A stretch of 56,348 bases of DNA from Alphaproteobacteria bacterium (lineage in GTDB: Bacteria; Pseudomonadota; Alphaproteobacteria; Micropepsales; Micropepsaceae), in assembly GCA_947474565.1 (NCBI GenBank), contig CANJIS010000015.1, positions 1 to 56,348 of the forward strand, read 5' to 3'. The notes beneath the pieces were generated by a model. It made no database searches and was not told where the DNA came from. It worked only from the letters and a program-made list of their open reading frames with translations. Each line of letters starts with the position of its first letter. Position 1 is the stretch's first letter. Both the position numbers and the translations under genes were made by a program. Shown one piece after another: positions 1 through 9,068 of this stretch.

Positions 1-85
1 CCGCAACCGACCCGCCCTGCGAAAGCACAATCTCCGCCTCCCGCAGCTTGCCAATAACTTCATCAGGCTGATGCCTGCGGCCCAT
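1..85 (-). mobile_element. IS3-family transposase OrfA, N-terminal fragment
   Basis: The minus strand starts with ATG at 85 and reads MGRRHQPDEVIGKLREAEIV, then LSQGGSVA, before running off the window. This is the usual opening of OrfA (HTH_Tnp_1 type) of IS3-family elements, where a basic start precedes the KLREAE helix. OrfA is the DNA-binding half that is normally joined to the DDE OrfB by frameshifting. A purine-rich ribosome binding site (GGAGGGAG) lies just upstream, near 92-102. Only 28 residues are visible, so the subgroup (IS407-like is my guess) cannot be fixed from this end alone. Confidence 0.8.
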
Positions 86-118
86 TCCAAATCTCCCTCC
101 AAGGTTCCAATATGATAG

Positions 119-148
119 TCCCTGGACCACTTGGAAGGGGGCAGATCA
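119..148 (-). repeat. Probable terminal inverted repeat of the left IS3-family element
   Basis: On the minus strand the IS would begin at 148 with TGATCTGCCCCCTTCC and continue through GTGGTCCAGGG towards the OrfA start at 85. The TG..CTGCC start followed by CCAGGG resembles the tip proposed for the right-hand element at 56200. I infer the boundary from this resemblance and from its distance to OrfA; no target-site duplication can be checked because the other end of the element is outside the window. Confidence 0.5.
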
Positions 149-545
149 GACTGCGAGTGCGCGCGCTTCAATGCTTTGCGCAATGCGATCAGAAAAAAAT
201 GTCGCTTCGTATTTTTCCCGCCGGGAAAAAATCCATCTGCGAATTTTTCCCGGCACATCGATGATGGAGATTGAATAGGATCGGAGCGGATCAGCCATTG
301 ATCTTGGCGGCATAGATCATTTGGCGGGGCCGAACATGCCCAGCACTTCGTCCATTCTCGAATCGCAAAAGCGCGAAGCAACCGCAGGTCTCACCGCCCA
401 GGGCGGCAGCGCAAATCCTTCGCGAGAAAAGCGAGGTTCTATAAGGGTATGAGCTGCCCTGGCGGGCTCTTTAACGCCCTTCAGGGCGGGTGTAACCTCG
501 CCGCCAAGGCGCCCTGGAGCGCCGGTGAAGCAGGGGATGGATGCC
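149..545. other. Intergenic region between the left IS and the first gene
   Basis: No convincing gene is seen in this stretch. It holds a palindrome at 211-232 (ATTTTTCCC, GCC, GGGAAAAAAT) with a partial second copy of TTTTTCCCG near 244, which could be a bidirectional terminator. A hairpin with arms GCCCTG and CAGGGC and inner GGGC/GCCC pairing spans about 453-488, shortly before the hydrolase gene. I do not recognise a known riboswitch in it. Reading frames here are shadows with no family resemblance. Confidence 0.5.
211..232. terminator. Palindrome with flanking A/T runs, possible bidirectional terminator
   Basis: A 9-base stem ATTTTTCCC / GGGAAAAAT-like with a 3-base spacer and A/T runs at both sides. 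It sits 63 bases outside the proposed IS tip. The shape fits a bidirectional terminator, but no gene is seen ending into it. Confidence 0.35.
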
Positions 546-2516
546 ATGAAGAAAATTTTGCGGGCTTTGATGCCGGCTTTGCTGCTTGCCGCCGGAACGG
601 TTTGCGCGCATGCCGAGCTGACGCGGATCGAAATCAAATCCACCAAGGATGTGCTGGGCGGAAAGAGTTGGGGAAGCGCCGGCATTTATGAAGAGCTGAT
701 CGGCACCGCCTATTTCACCGTTGATCCCAAAGCCGCCGCCAACCGCAACATTCCCAACATCGACAAGGCGCCCAGGAACGCCAAGGGGATGGTCGAGTTT
801 TCGTCCGACATCTATATCGACCGCCCCAAGGATGCCGCCAAAGCCAATGGCGTGGCCTTCTTTGAAGCGGCCAATCGCGGCCGCCGCAGTCTCGCCAATT
901 ATTTCGCCGCGCCTTACCGCGCCAAGCAGACGCCGGAAGAAACGGTCTGTGGCGACGGGCTTCTGCTCGACCAGGGCGTTACCCTGGTCTGGGTGGGCTG
1001 GCAGCACAGCGTGGAGCGCGAGCCGGGCTTGGTCGGTATCGACCTGCCCATCGCCATGGACAATGGCAAGCCCGTTACCGGCAAGATCAGCACCTTCGGC
1101 ATCGGCGCGCCCTGGGTCATCGCGAAAGACAATCCGAAGCTGATCCTGGATCCCGATACGCGGCGCTATACGCCGGCGGACCTCAATGATTCAGGCGATG
1201 TGCTGCAGGTGGCCGCAAGCGGTTACGACAAGCCCAGGGTCATCCCCCGCGATCAATGGTCGTTCACGGATGTGGAAAATGGCCAGCCCAAAACATTGAC
1301 CCTGAAGACCGGCTTCAAGGCGGGCATGCGCTATGACCTGATCTATACCGCCAAGAACACGCCGGTGCTGGGCCTGGGCTATACCGCCCAGCGCGATGTG
1401 GCGTCGGCATTCCGCTACAAGAGCGGCATGCCGGTGAGGGCGAAGTATGAGTACATCTTCGGCTCGTCCCAAACCGGCCGCTTCCTGCGCGAATATCTCT
1501 ATGACGGCTTTGTCGCCGATGAGCAGGGGCGCAAAACCTTCGATGCCGTCTGGGCCCACATCTCCGGCTCGGCGCGCGGCGATTTCATCAATCCCTTCTC
1601 ATGGCAAGATGGTTTGGGCGTCTTCACCGGCTCGATGTTCCCCTATTCCGATGTGCCGCAGAAAGACCCCGTCACCGGCAAGACCGACGGCATGCTGATG
1701 CATATCCCCGCCGCGATCATGCCCAAGGTCATCTATACCAACACCGATGTGGAGAATACCGGCGGCGGGCGTGACGCCGCGCTAATGTACACCGCGCTGG
1801 ACGGCAAGACCGAACTGACGCCGCCCGCCAATGTGCGCATATATATGTGGGCAGGCTCTCAGCATGGACCGGCTGCTTTCCCGCCAGCCAAGGGGGTGCT
1901 CGCCAACCTGCCCAATCCCAATACCTATTATTGGGGCTCGCGCGCCATCTTTGTGGCAATGGATGCGTGGGCGCGCAAAGGCACCGCCCCGCCGGCCAGC
2001 CAATATTCCAAACTGGGTGACGGCACGCTGGTCAATCACGCCAATCTGAACTTCCCCAAGATTCCCGGCATTCAGTCGCCGTCGGTGATCCCGGGCGGTT
2101 ACATGGCCGATCATGGCGACCCATTCACCGCCCCCAAGCTGCCCTTCCTCGTTCCCGCGGTGGATGCCGACGGCAATGACAAGGCGGGCGTCCGCTATCC
2201 CGAACTCGCGGTGCCGCTGGCCACCTATACCGGCTGGAATTTCCGCGGCCCCGGCACCGGCTCGCCCACCGAGATTGTCTCGCTGCAAGGCTCTTTCATC
2301 CCCTTCCCGCTGACCAAGGCGGATCGTGAAAAGAGCGGCGACCCCCGGCTTTCCATTGCCGAACGCTATCCCAGCCGCGACGCTTATCTCGCCAAGGTGA
2401 AGGCTTCGGCAGACGCACTGGTCAAGGGGCGTTATCTGCTGGCGCAAGACGTGGCGCCGATTGTCGCGCACCAAGGCCTGGTCTGGGACACGCTGACCAG
2501 CGCCAAGACGAACTGA
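546..2516 (+). CDS. Secreted alpha/beta-hydrolase-domain protein (Abhydrolase_10 type)
   Basis: 656 residues. The first 23 form a Sec signal peptide (MKK, a hydrophobic core, then CAHA), so the product is probably periplasmic. The chain resembles the large secreted proteins carrying the alpha/beta hydrolase domain 10. A GSSQTGR motif around residues 306-312 has the look of the nucleophile elbow, and the surrounding FLREYLYDGF is typical for this family. The family has no well-defined substrate, although esterase-like activity is usually assumed. The frame is open from a GTG at 525, but ATG 546 is preferred: it has AGGGG at 532-536 at good distance and gives a clean signal peptide. It is transcribed alone and ends shortly before the hairpin at 2527-2561. 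Confidence 0.8.
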   Translation: MKKILRALMPALLLAAGTVCAHAELTRIEIKSTKDVLGGKSWGSAGIYEELIGTAYFTVDPKAAANRNIPNIDKAPRNAKGMVEFSSDIYIDRPKDAAKANGVAFFEAANRGRRSLANYFAAPYRAKQTPEETVCGDGLLLDQGVTLVWVGWQHSVEREPGLVGIDLPIAMDNGKPVTGKISTFGIGAPWVIAKDNPKLILDPDTRRYTPADLNDSGDVLQVAASGYDKPRVIPRDQWSFTDVENGQPKTLTLKTGFKAGMRYDLIYTAKNTPVLGLGYTAQRDVASAFRYKSGMPVRAKYEYIFGSSQTGRFLREYLYDGFVADEQGRKTFDAVWAHISGSARGDFINPFSWQDGLGVFTGSMFPYSDVPQKDPVTGKTDGMLMHIPAAIMPKVIYTNTDVENTGGGRDAALMYTALDGKTELTPPANVRIYMWAGSQHGPAAFPPAKGVLANLPNPNTYYWGSRAIFVAMDAWARKGTAPPASQYSKLGDGTLVNHANLNFPKIPGIQSPSVIPGGYMADHGDPFTAPKLPFLVPAVDADGNDKAGVRYPELAVPLATYTGWNFRGPGTGSPTEIVSLQGSFIPFPLTKADREKSGDPRLSIAERYPSRDAYLAKVKASADALVKGRYLLAQDVAPIVAHQGLVWDTLTSAKTN

Positions 2517-2526
2517 TACGCTTGTG

Positions 2527-2561
2527 ATGAAGGGCGCTATAATTTAATTAGCGCCCTTCAT
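2527..2561. promoter_or_regulatory. 13-bp perfect stem-loop covering the next gene's start codon
   Basis: ATGAAGGGCGCTA (2527-2539) pairs perfectly with TAGCGCCCTTCAT (2549-2561) around a 9-base A/T loop. The last two stem bases are the first two of the ATG at 2560. A TATAAT sits at 2538-2543 inside the hairpin. It may end transcription of the hydrolase gene, although there is no U-tract, or it may limit initiation of the dehydrogenase gene. Confidence 0.5.
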
Positions 2562-4167
2562 GCTGCGCCTCACCGAAATCAAACTTGCCGTCGGTCACTC
2601 AGAACAGGATCTGACCGCCGCCATCCTGAAAGTGTTGGGCGTGCCGCGCACGGCACTGCTGTCTTTCACCGTGGTCCGGCGCGGACAGGACGCGCGCAAG
2701 AAGCCGCGCGTTCTTTATGTCTATACCATCGATGCCGAAGTGCAGGACGAAGCCGCGGTCCTGGCGCGGGCAAAAGACAAGCATGTCGTCCCTGCCCCCG
2801 ACATGGAATACAAGCTACCCGCCACCGCGCCGAAAGACTTCACCCGGCCGCTGGTGATCGGAGCCGGGCCGTGCGGCTTGTTCGCCGCCCTGATCCTGGC
2901 GCAAAGCGGCTTTCGTCCCATCATTCTGGAACGCGGCAAGGAAGTGCGTGCGCGCACCAAGGATACCTGGGCCCTGTGGCGCAAAAAAATTCTGACGCCG
3001 GAATCCAATGTTCAATTCGGTGAAGGCGGCGCCGGCACATTTTCCGACGGCAAGCTCTATAGCCAGATCAAGGATCCGCGCCATCTCGGCCGCAAAGTTC
3101 TGACCGAATTCGTCAAGGCCGGGGCGCCGGAAGAAATTCTCACCGACGCCCATCCCCATATCGGCACCTTCCGGCTGGTGACGATGGTGGAGCATCTGCG
3201 CGCCACCATCGAAAGTCTGGGCGGGGAATATCGCTTCCAGAGCAAGGTGACGGACCTCTCTATCGAAAATGGCACGCTGCGCGGCGTGACATTGGAGAGC
3301 GGCGAAGAGATCGCGTCCGAGCATGTGGTGCTGGCAGTGGGCCATAGCGCCCGCGATGTTTTCGGCATGCTGGAAAAATGCGGGGTGGAAATCGCGGCCA
3401 AGCCTTTTTCCATCGGCTTTCGCATCGAGCATCCCCAGAGCCTGATCGACAAGGCCAAGTTCGGCGCCAGCCGCAAAGAGCTGGGCGCGGCGGAATACCG
3501 GCTGGTGCACCACGCCAGCAATGGGCGGTCCGTCTACAGCTTCTGCATGTGCCCGGGCGGCACCGTGGTGGCGGCGGCGTCGGAGCCTGGCCGGGTGGTG
3601 ACCAACGGCATGAGCCAATATTCGCGCAATGAGCGCAACGCCAATGCCGGCATTGTGGTCGGCATCACGCCGGAGGTGGACTATCCCGGCTCACCGCTGG
3701 CAGGCGTGGCGCTGCAGCGTCACTGGGAAGAACAGGCTTTCGATGCTGGCGGAAAGGATTACCGCGCCCCTGCCCAGCGCGTGGGTGACTTCATCAAAGG
3801 TGTGGCGTCAACAAGTCTTGGCAGCGTGACGCCCTCCTACCGCCCCGGCGTCACACCCACCGATTTGTCCACCTGTCTGCCCGAATACGCCATCACCGCC
3901 ATCCGCGAGGCGCTGATCGCGTTCGGAAAGCAGATCAAGGGTTTTGACATGGAGGACGCCGTGCTGACGGGCGTGGAAACGCGCACCTCCAGCCCGGTGC
4001 GGGTGGCGCGGGGCGATGACTTTCAGAGTCCCAATGTGCAAGGGCTTTATCCCGCCGGCGAAGGCGCGGGCTATGCCGGCGGCATCCTGTCGGCGGCGGT
4101 GGACGGCATCAAAGTGGCGGAAGCCGTGGCGAAGAGCATCGTGGCTCAGGCGCTGAGAAAGTCCTGA
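2560..4167 (+). CDS. FAD-dependent dehydrogenase, COG2509 type
   Basis: 535 residues. The N-terminal ~85 residues form the small domain typical of this family ([17 protein letters not shown] start). A dinucleotide-binding GAGPCG follows at residues 101-106, with ILERG at the end of the second strand and [13 protein letters not shown] shortly after. A second FAD-contact region near the C-terminus reads [14 protein letters not shown]. The family is widespread and its substrate is unknown, so I name only the cofactor class. The start codon lies within the preceding hairpin and there is no evident ribosome binding site. The 3' end overlaps the cysA remnant on the other strand by 22 bases. Confidence 0.85.
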   Translation: MLRLTEIKLAVGHSEQDLTAAILKVLGVPRTALLSFTVVRRGQDARKKPRVLYVYTIDAEVQDEAAVLARAKDKHVVPAPDMEYKLPATAPKDFTRPLVIGAGPCGLFAALILAQSGFRPIILERGKEVRARTKDTWALWRKKILTPESNVQFGEGGAGTFSDGKLYSQIKDPRHLGRKVLTEFVKAGAPEEILTDAHPHIGTFRLVTMVEHLRATIESLGGEYRFQSKVTDLSIENGTLRGVTLESGEEIASEHVVLAVGHSARDVFGMLEKCGVEIAAKPFSIGFRIEHPQSLIDKAKFGASRKELGAAEYRLVHHASNGRSVYSFCMCPGGTVVAAASEPGRVVTNGMSQYSRNERNANAGIVVGITPEVDYPGSPLAGVALQRHWEEQAFDAGGKDYRAPAQRVGDFIKGVASTSLGSVTPSYRPGVTPTDLSTCLPEYAITAIREALIAFGKQIKGFDMEDAVLTGVETRTSSPVRVARGDDFQSPNVQGLYPAGEGAGYAGGILSAAVDGIKVAEAVAKSIVAQALRKS

Positions 4168-4748
4168 ACAAACGGGGTTTTGGGATCGCGCTTCACTTCG
4201 GCGGGCGCGCCATATTGCTCGATCCTGCCCTTGTTCATCACCGCCACCAGATCGGCCAAAGCAAAGGCTTCTTCCTGATCGTGGGTGACGAAGATGGAGG
4301 TGACGCCGGCCTGGTCATGGATATGGCGCAGCCACCCCCGCAATTCCTTGCGCACCTTGGCGTCCAATGCGCCGAAGGGCTCATCCAGCAGCAGCATGCG
4401 CGGCTCGATGGCGAGCGCCCGCGCCAGGGCCACGCGCTGGCGCTGACCGCCTGACAATTGGCTGGGATAGCGTTTGCCCAGGTCGTCCAGCTGCACCAGC
4501 GTGAGAAGCTCATTCACCCGCTGTTTGATGGCGCTGCTGGAGGGCCGCTCGCTGCGAGGCCTGACCGACAGACCGAACGCAACGTTCTGCGCCACCGTCA
4601 TATGCCGGAACAGCGCGTATTGCTGGAAGACAAAGCCCGCCTTGCGTTCCCGCGCCGGCATGGCAAGCCAGTTCATGTCGGCAAAACGCACTTGGCCGCT
4701 ATCGGCGTGCTCCAGCCCGCCCAGGATACGCATGAGCGTCACCAGCGG
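4146..4748 (-). pseudogene. cysA: cysA remnant: sulfate ABC transporter ATPase lacking its P-loop
   Basis: The minus strand encodes a clear CysA C-terminal part: [29 protein letters not shown] (Q-loop), [16 protein letters not shown] (signature), [11 protein letters not shown] (Walker B, D-loop) and VTHDQEEA (switch His). Homology starts exactly at the T-L that normally follows GSGKT. The preceding ~40 residues, including Walker A, are absent and replaced by out-of-frame Rrf2 sequence. The frame stays open upstream to 4919 but that part is a shadow of the Rrf2 gene. Without a P-loop it cannot bind ATP normally. No cysT, cysW or sulfate-binding protein is nearby, so the transporter appears lost by a deletion with one end near 4745-4750. 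Confidence 0.85.
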
Positions 4749-4755
4749 CCGGCTT

Positions 4756-5190
4756 TTAAAGCGCGCCGGCGCGGCGCATCTGGGTGGCGGCGGCGGCCAA
4801 AGTCCGCGATTCCAGAACTTCGGCGGTGGCGTCGCGCGCCGCCAGCAAAGCCTTGCGGATACCGCACACCGCTTCGTCAAAACAATCATCGCATTTGCGA
4901 TAGGCCATGACGCTGACACAGGGACTTAAGGCCAACGGGCCATCGGTGACGCGCAGCACATCCGCGAAGCTGATGTCCTTGGCGGCCCTGCCCAGCGAAT
5001 ATCCGCCCAGCCTGCCGCGATGGCTTTGCACAATGCCGGGCTTTTTCAGTTCCAGCAGAATCTGTTCCAGGAATTTGCGCGGCACACTGGCGGTGTCGGC
5101 AATGTCGGAGATCTGCATGGGGCCGGTTTCGCCCCTGGCCGCCAGGACCAGAAGCGCACGCAAGGCATAGCGCGATTTTTGCGAAAGCAT
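4756..5190 (-). CDS. Rrf2-family transcriptional regulator
   Basis: 144 residues, normal for the family. The N-terminal winged helix reads [18 protein letters not shown], then [19 protein letters not shown] and [11 protein letters not shown]. Four cysteines lie in the sensor segment (C..YRKCDDC, then C four residues before IRKAL), a pattern seen in Rrf2 members linked to sulfur/cysteine metabolism or Fe-S sensing. Its tail ends [20 protein letters not shown], close to the deletion junction with cysA, so the last few residues may be altered. The adjacent CysA remnant suggests it once controlled sulfate uptake (inference). A perfect 6-base inverted repeat lies 22 bases upstream of its start. 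Confidence 0.85.
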   Translation of the reverse strand: MLSQKSRYALRALLVLAARGETGPMQISDIADTASVPRKFLEQILLELKKPGIVQSHRGRLGGYSLGRAAKDISFADVLRVTDGPLALSPCVSVMAYRKCDDCFDEAVCGIRKALLAARDATAEVLESRTLAAAATQMRRAGAL

Positions 5191-5211
5191 GCGCCTTTAT
5201 ATCCGATCAAC

Positions 5212-5226
5212 TATATAGAGTATATA
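5212..5226 (-). promoter_or_regulatory. Candidate operator upstream of the Rrf2 gene
   Basis: TATATA-GAG-TATATA, a perfect inverted repeat in an A/T-rich patch unlike the surrounding GC-rich DNA. It lies 22-36 bases before the regulator's start and overlaps plausible -10 sequences on the minus strand. Autoregulation is common in the Rrf2 family; the link here is inference. It also lies within the intergenic space of the divergent FKBP gene. Confidence 0.4.
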
Positions 5227-5337
5227 TGACGGCTGACGCCCACAGCCCGCGGCACAGGGATAGCGCCCTGCCCGCGATCTGGTAAAACCCGGCTTCGAGC
5301 CCGCCCCGTCCGCCAGGGCCCAAATGAAAGGACTGCC

Positions 5338-5844
5338 ATGCGCTCTTCCAACCTCAACATCGGCCTTATGGGCTTTGCGCTGGTTCTGGCCGGCTGTGAC
5401 AAGGCGCCTGCTGCCGACACCGCCAAGGCAGCCGAGGCGACCTACACCCTCACCCCCGAATCCAATACCCGCTATCTGGCGGATTTCCTGGCCAAGCCGG
5501 GTGCCAAAAAGACCGATGACGGGCTGGAATATCGCGTGATCAAGGCGGGCACCGGCAAGGCGCCGCAATCGGGCGCCGACATGGTGACCGTGAAATACAA
5601 AGGCTCGCTGATCAACGGCAAGATTTTCGACCAGACCGAGCCCGGCAAGACCGCCACCTTCCCCGCCGGCCGTTTGATCCCCGGCTGGATCGAAGCCCTG
5701 TCGCTGATGCGCGAAGGCGACCATTGGGAATTGGCGATCCCGTCCGACCTGGGCTACGGCCCCGACGGCGCGGGCGACGACATTCCGGGCGGCCAGACCC
5801 TGGTGTTCGACATGACGCTGGAGAAAGTGACACCCGCGCAGTAA
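5338..5844 (+). CDS. FKBP-type peptidyl-prolyl isomerase lipoprotein
   Basis: 168 residues. A lipobox LVLAGC places the mature N-terminal Cys at residue 20, so this is a lipid-anchored periplasmic foldase. The FKBP domain occupies roughly residues 55-165: VTVKYKGSLINGKIFDQT, then LIPGWIEALSLMREGDHW, IPSDLGYG and LVFDMTL, with the usual aromatic and Asp positions of the active pocket present. GAAAGGA at 5325-5331 supports ATG 5338. The gene is transcribed divergently from the Rrf2 gene and ends in a strong terminator shared with the TonB receptor gene. Its role is probably folding of envelope proteins. Confidence 0.9.
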   Translation: MRSSNLNIGLMGFALVLAGCDKAPAADTAKAAEATYTLTPESNTRYLADFLAKPGAKKTDDGLEYRVIKAGTGKAPQSGADMVTVKYKGSLINGKIFDQTEPGKTATFPAGRLIPGWIEALSLMREGDHWELAIPSDLGYGPDGAGDDIPGGQTLVFDMTLEKVTPAQ

Positions 5845-5860
5845 TAGCGCTGGCCTAAAA

Positions 5861-5890
5861 AAACGCGGCCGGCTTTCGCCGGCCGCGTTT
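5861..5890. terminator. Bidirectional intrinsic terminator
   Basis: A 13-base perfect stem AAACGCGGCCGGC / GCCGGCCGCGTTT with loop TTTC, with A runs on one side and T runs on the other. It lies between the convergent FKBP and TonB receptor genes and can serve both. Confidence 0.9.
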
Positions 5891-5909
5891 CCCATTCAGA
5901 CGGTACCTA

Positions 5910-8600
5910 TCAGAAATTATACGTCAGCTGGGCGCCCATCATGCGCGGCGCCAGCGGGATGCACTGGAGCACGCCCGAGGTGTTCGGTGTTCCGAAGGTC
6001 GGGTTGGGCACCGAGTTGAGCACGCCGTTATATTCCGGCTGGCAAACCGGCGTATTGATGACGTTGTTCACGAAGAAGGCCAGTTCGGCGTTCGAGTGCA
6101 GAACATTGCTGAGAGCAGCCCGGACATTGAGCAGACCGTAAGCCGAAGTGCGCTGGCTCGCGTTGAAGTTGCGCATATCGGCCAGGAAACGGCTCTGCCA
6201 GTAATAGCGCGCGGTAAAGCTCGCATTGCCGGTCGGAAGGCCAAAAAGATCCTCGCCGAAATTGATCATGGCGGTTTCATTGGTCTGCCAGGTGGGAACC
6301 GGGATCGGCGTGCCCGACAGATTGGTCGTGCCCGCGGGCTGCAGATAACCGGCCGGCACGATGAAGGTGTAGTCGGTGTAGCGCGGATCGATGTAGCTGC
6401 CCGCGGCTTTCAGGGTCAGCCAGTCGGTGGGCAGCAAGGTGAAGTCCCACTCCACGCCGTAGATGCGCGCCTTGGCGGCATTCAGGGTGATATTGTCGCT
6501 GAAATTACCAAGACAGATGCCGGCATTCAGCGCCGCCTGCGTACAGGCGCCGCCGCCGGCCGTGGTGGCCAGGGTGACGTTGGGCACCTGCTGCTGCACC
6601 TGCAGATTATGATAGACGGTCTGGTAAAGCGCGACGTCGGCACGCAGCGGCATGCCGAACAGGCTCAGCTCCGACTTCACGCCGATTTCATAGTCCAGCA
6701 CATTTTCAGGCAGCGCCGTATTGGCGGCGATGTTGATGGCCTGGGTGTTGATGGCGCCGGCGCGATAACCCGAACGCATGGTGGCGTAGATCATGGTGCC
6801 TTCCCACAGGTCATGATCCAACGCCAGCGTCCAGGTCGGCTTGTGATAGCTTTTACGGACGTTCGCCGAGCATGCCGACAGCGGCAAGAGCTTGCCGTTG
6901 GCATCCGTCAGGAAGCACAGATTGCTCTGTCCGGCATAGGTTTGCCCTTGATACTGGAAGGGGCTGGCGCTGAACACCGACGGCTTGCCGCTCGCGACCA
7001 GGGCATTGTTGGTGGCGACCGTTGCGGGCGTCTGTACGCTGGTTGAATTGATGCTGGCCTGACGCTCGTCATAGGTATAGCGCACGCCCGCCGTCACGCG
7101 CGTATCATCCCAGATCTTGTACGTGCCCTGGGCATAGGCGGCGTAAGAATGGTTCTCTTCGCTGTTGCGCGACCAGTCGGTGTAGGTGATCTGGCGGTTG
7201 GCCACTGCAGCCGGACCGGTCGGCGCCGCCGGGGGCACCGAGCCGCCATTGGTCGAGAACAGAGCCAGCGTGCCGCCATCGTTGGGGCTGCGTTCCGAGA
7301 AATAGAACAGGCCCGTGGTCCATTGCAGCTTGTCGGCGAACGCCTTGCCGCTGACCGTCAACTCGCTCTGGTAGGATTCATAGTTGGGCGTGTTGTAGTT
7401 GTAGATATTGGTGGCAAAAGGCTGGCCGCGGCTGACCGAGATGCCGGTATTGTTCCAGGTGCGATAAGCCCCCATCGCCTTGATATTGATGTCATTGATC
7501 GTCTTGTTGATGGTGGCCGAATAGGTCGCGTACTGGCCCTTGCTGAGGCCGTTCATGGCCTGCTCGGTGCTCCAGAAACCGGCGGCCTGCTGGCGCGGCA
7601 CCGAATTGAGCAGCGCATTATAGGCGCTGGGTGAGGTGTTGATGCCGCTGACGGCCACCGCGCTCACATTCGTATAATAAGACGCGATGGTGCGGCCCTG
7701 AAGGTCGATATAGCCGACGCACGTGCCCGGAATGTTGCAGATCGAAGGCCGGGAGCCGGCAGCCGCTGCGGTGCCCACGAAAGAACCGAGCGCGTGATAG
7801 GTCGCGCCCGTGTTGTGCTCGCCGGAAATATCGGCGCGCACCACGATATTGAAGCTGTCATCCGGCGCCCATTTCAGGCTGAACATGCCGGCCAGTTTGT
7901 TGGTGCCGAAACCGGGCTGGTTGTTTCGCGCGCCGCTGACCGGATCGTAATAGTTGTTGGCGACATAGCCTTCCTGGTTGTCCACGTTCACCGCGAAACG
8001 CGCATAGAGGGTCTCGGTCAACGGAATGTTGAGCACACCCTGGATGCCGACGCGGCCGTAATCACCGATCGTACCCCGCACATAGGCGTCGAATTCCGGA
8101 ACCGGATCGCGGGAGGTGTACATAACGGCGCCGCCGGTGGTGTTGCGGCCGACCAACGTGCCCTGGGGGCCTTTCAGGACCTGGACGCTGTCCACGTCGA
8201 ACAGCGCGCCGGTCAGACCCACGGCGCGGGCATAATAGACGCCGTCCTTGTAAATCGCGGTGGCGGTATCGAAGGCCAGGCCGGGATTGCCGCCGCCCGA
8301 AGGGGCGTCGAAATTGCGCTGGCCGCGGATGGTGACGTTGAGCGCGTCCTGGCGGAAAGCGGTGGGCTGAACATAGACCGACGGAGAGGCGTATTTCAGG
8401 TCTTCGATCGTCCTGATGTTCAGATTGTCGAGATCGCGCTGATTAAAGGTGCTGATGGAGATCGGGACGGTCTGTACGTTTTCCGCCACTTTGCGGGCGG
8501 TGACGATCACCGTTTCCAGCGCCGCTTCGGGTTGGGCCAGCGCCGGCGCAGCCGCCATCAAGCAGGCCAAGCTGGCCGTGAGCATTCCGATCTTACGCAT
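5910..8600 (-). CDS. TonB-dependent outer membrane receptor
   Basis: 896 residues. Signal peptide about 1-22 (MRKIGMLTASLACLMAAAPALAQ). A TonB box, ETVIVTARK, follows, then a plug domain (VPISISTF, IRTIEDLKYASPSVYV, VQVLKGPQGTLVGRNTTGGAV) and a long 22-strand-type beta barrel ending in aromatic F (MMGAQLTYNF). The IRGQRN and GRNTTGG motifs are typical of the large alphaproteobacterial receptors annotated as siderophore or carbohydrate receptors. I see no neighbouring gene that names the substrate: no SusD, no Fe-siderophore ABC system, no FecIR pair. It stands alone, with a ~470-base upstream region. Confidence 0.93.
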   Translation of the reverse strand: MRKIGMLTASLACLMAAAPALAQPEAALETVIVTARKVAENVQTVPISISTFNQRDLDNLNIRTIEDLKYASPSVYVQPTAFRQDALNVTIRGQRNFDAPSGGGNPGLAFDTATAIYKDGVYYARAVGLTGALFDVDSVQVLKGPQGTLVGRNTTGGAVMYTSRDPVPEFDAYVRGTIGDYGRVGIQGVLNIPLTETLYARFAVNVDNQEGYVANNYYDPVSGARNNQPGFGTNKLAGMFSLKWAPDDSFNIVVRADISGEHNTGATYHALGSFVGTAAAAGSRPSICNIPGTCVGYIDLQGRTIASYYTNVSAVAVSGINTSPSAYNALLNSVPRQQAAGFWSTEQAMNGLSKGQYATYSATINKTINDINIKAMGAYRTWNNTGISVSRGQPFATNIYNYNTPNYESYQSELTVSGKAFADKLQWTTGLFYFSERSPNDGGTLALFSTNGGSVPPAAPTGPAAVANRQITYTDWSRNSEENHSYAAYAQGTYKIWDDTRVTAGVRYTYDERQASINSTSVQTPATVATNNALVASGKPSVFSASPFQYQGQTYAGQSNLCFLTDANGKLLPLSACSANVRKSYHKPTWTLALDHDLWEGTMIYATMRSGYRAGAINTQAINIAANTALPENVLDYEIGVKSELSLFGMPLRADVALYQTVYHNLQVQQQVPNVTLATTAGGGACTQAALNAGICLGNFSDNITLNAAKARIYGVEWDFTLLPTDWLTLKAAGSYIDPRYTDYTFIVPAGYLQPAGTTNLSGTPIPVPTWQTNETAMINFGEDLFGLPTGNASFTARYYWQSRFLADMRNFNASQRTSAYGLLNVRAALSNVLHSNAELAFFVNNVINTPVCQPEYNGVLNSVPNPTFGTPNTSGVLQCIPLAPRMMGAQLTYNF

Positions 8601-9068
8601 TATCCGCCCCTGATTTGTTGTCTGTTTAGCTGGACTTTACTCGCAGAGCACAGCGGAAAAATAGTGAGGCACACACGCAACACATTGATAATGGGACTTT
8701 TTCCCAAATTTTCTGCGAAAGGCATCAAGCGCTTGCGCGGAGTCCGAACGCTGCTTTGGTCGCGCGAAGTTAGGTTACGGCGATGTAAGGTGCGCGAAGC
8801 CCGCCACAACACGGATGCCGTATTTCTAGCCAGGCGGGGGAGCGGTTTTGCCTTCCGCTGGTTTAGATCAAGTGGACCACCGTCATCATGCGGTTGATTA
8901 TCAATTCCAAGGGCTGGGGATAAATCGCCGCAGCCGATGGCCGCAGGAGGCTTAATAATGGAGGCTTTGCGCTTGTCCTGTATGCGGCGGTCCCTAATAT
9001 ATTGCTTTGTGCGGAATCACGCCGCAACCAAATTTTATTGAGATTCCAATATATTGATATTGGCCCCC
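8601..9068. other. Divergent intergenic region of the TonB receptor and mlaA
   Basis: 468 bases with no convincing gene; the overlapping reading frames are shadows or lack family resemblance. I see no clear Fur-type 19-mer. AATATATTG occurs twice (8996-9004 and 9048-9056), and the second copy is part of the palindrome immediately upstream of mlaA. Confidence 0.5.
9046..9063 (+). promoter_or_regulatory. Perfect inverted repeat in the mlaA leader
   Basis: CCAATAT-ATTG-ATATTGG, with 7-base arms and a 4-base spacer, ending 5 bases before ATG 9069. It takes the place where a ribosome binding site would lie; no GGAG-type site is visible. It may be an operator or an mRNA hairpin restricting initiation. 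Confidence 0.4.

Noticed and set aside
450-490. Riboswitch upstream of the hydrolase gene
   Set aside because: Only a simple GCCCTG/CAGGGC hairpin is visible; no conserved aptamer core could be matched.
4756-4919. An Rrf2-CysA fusion protein as read by the open frame 4146-4919
   Set aside because: The upstream 50-60 residues are out of frame with the Rrf2 gene and have no CysA similarity; it is a chance open frame across a deletion junction.
7794-8897. Plus-strand frame of 367 residues opposite the TonB receptor gene
   Set aside because: Composition is typical of an antisense shadow; the minus strand carries a complete receptor with signal peptide and TonB box.
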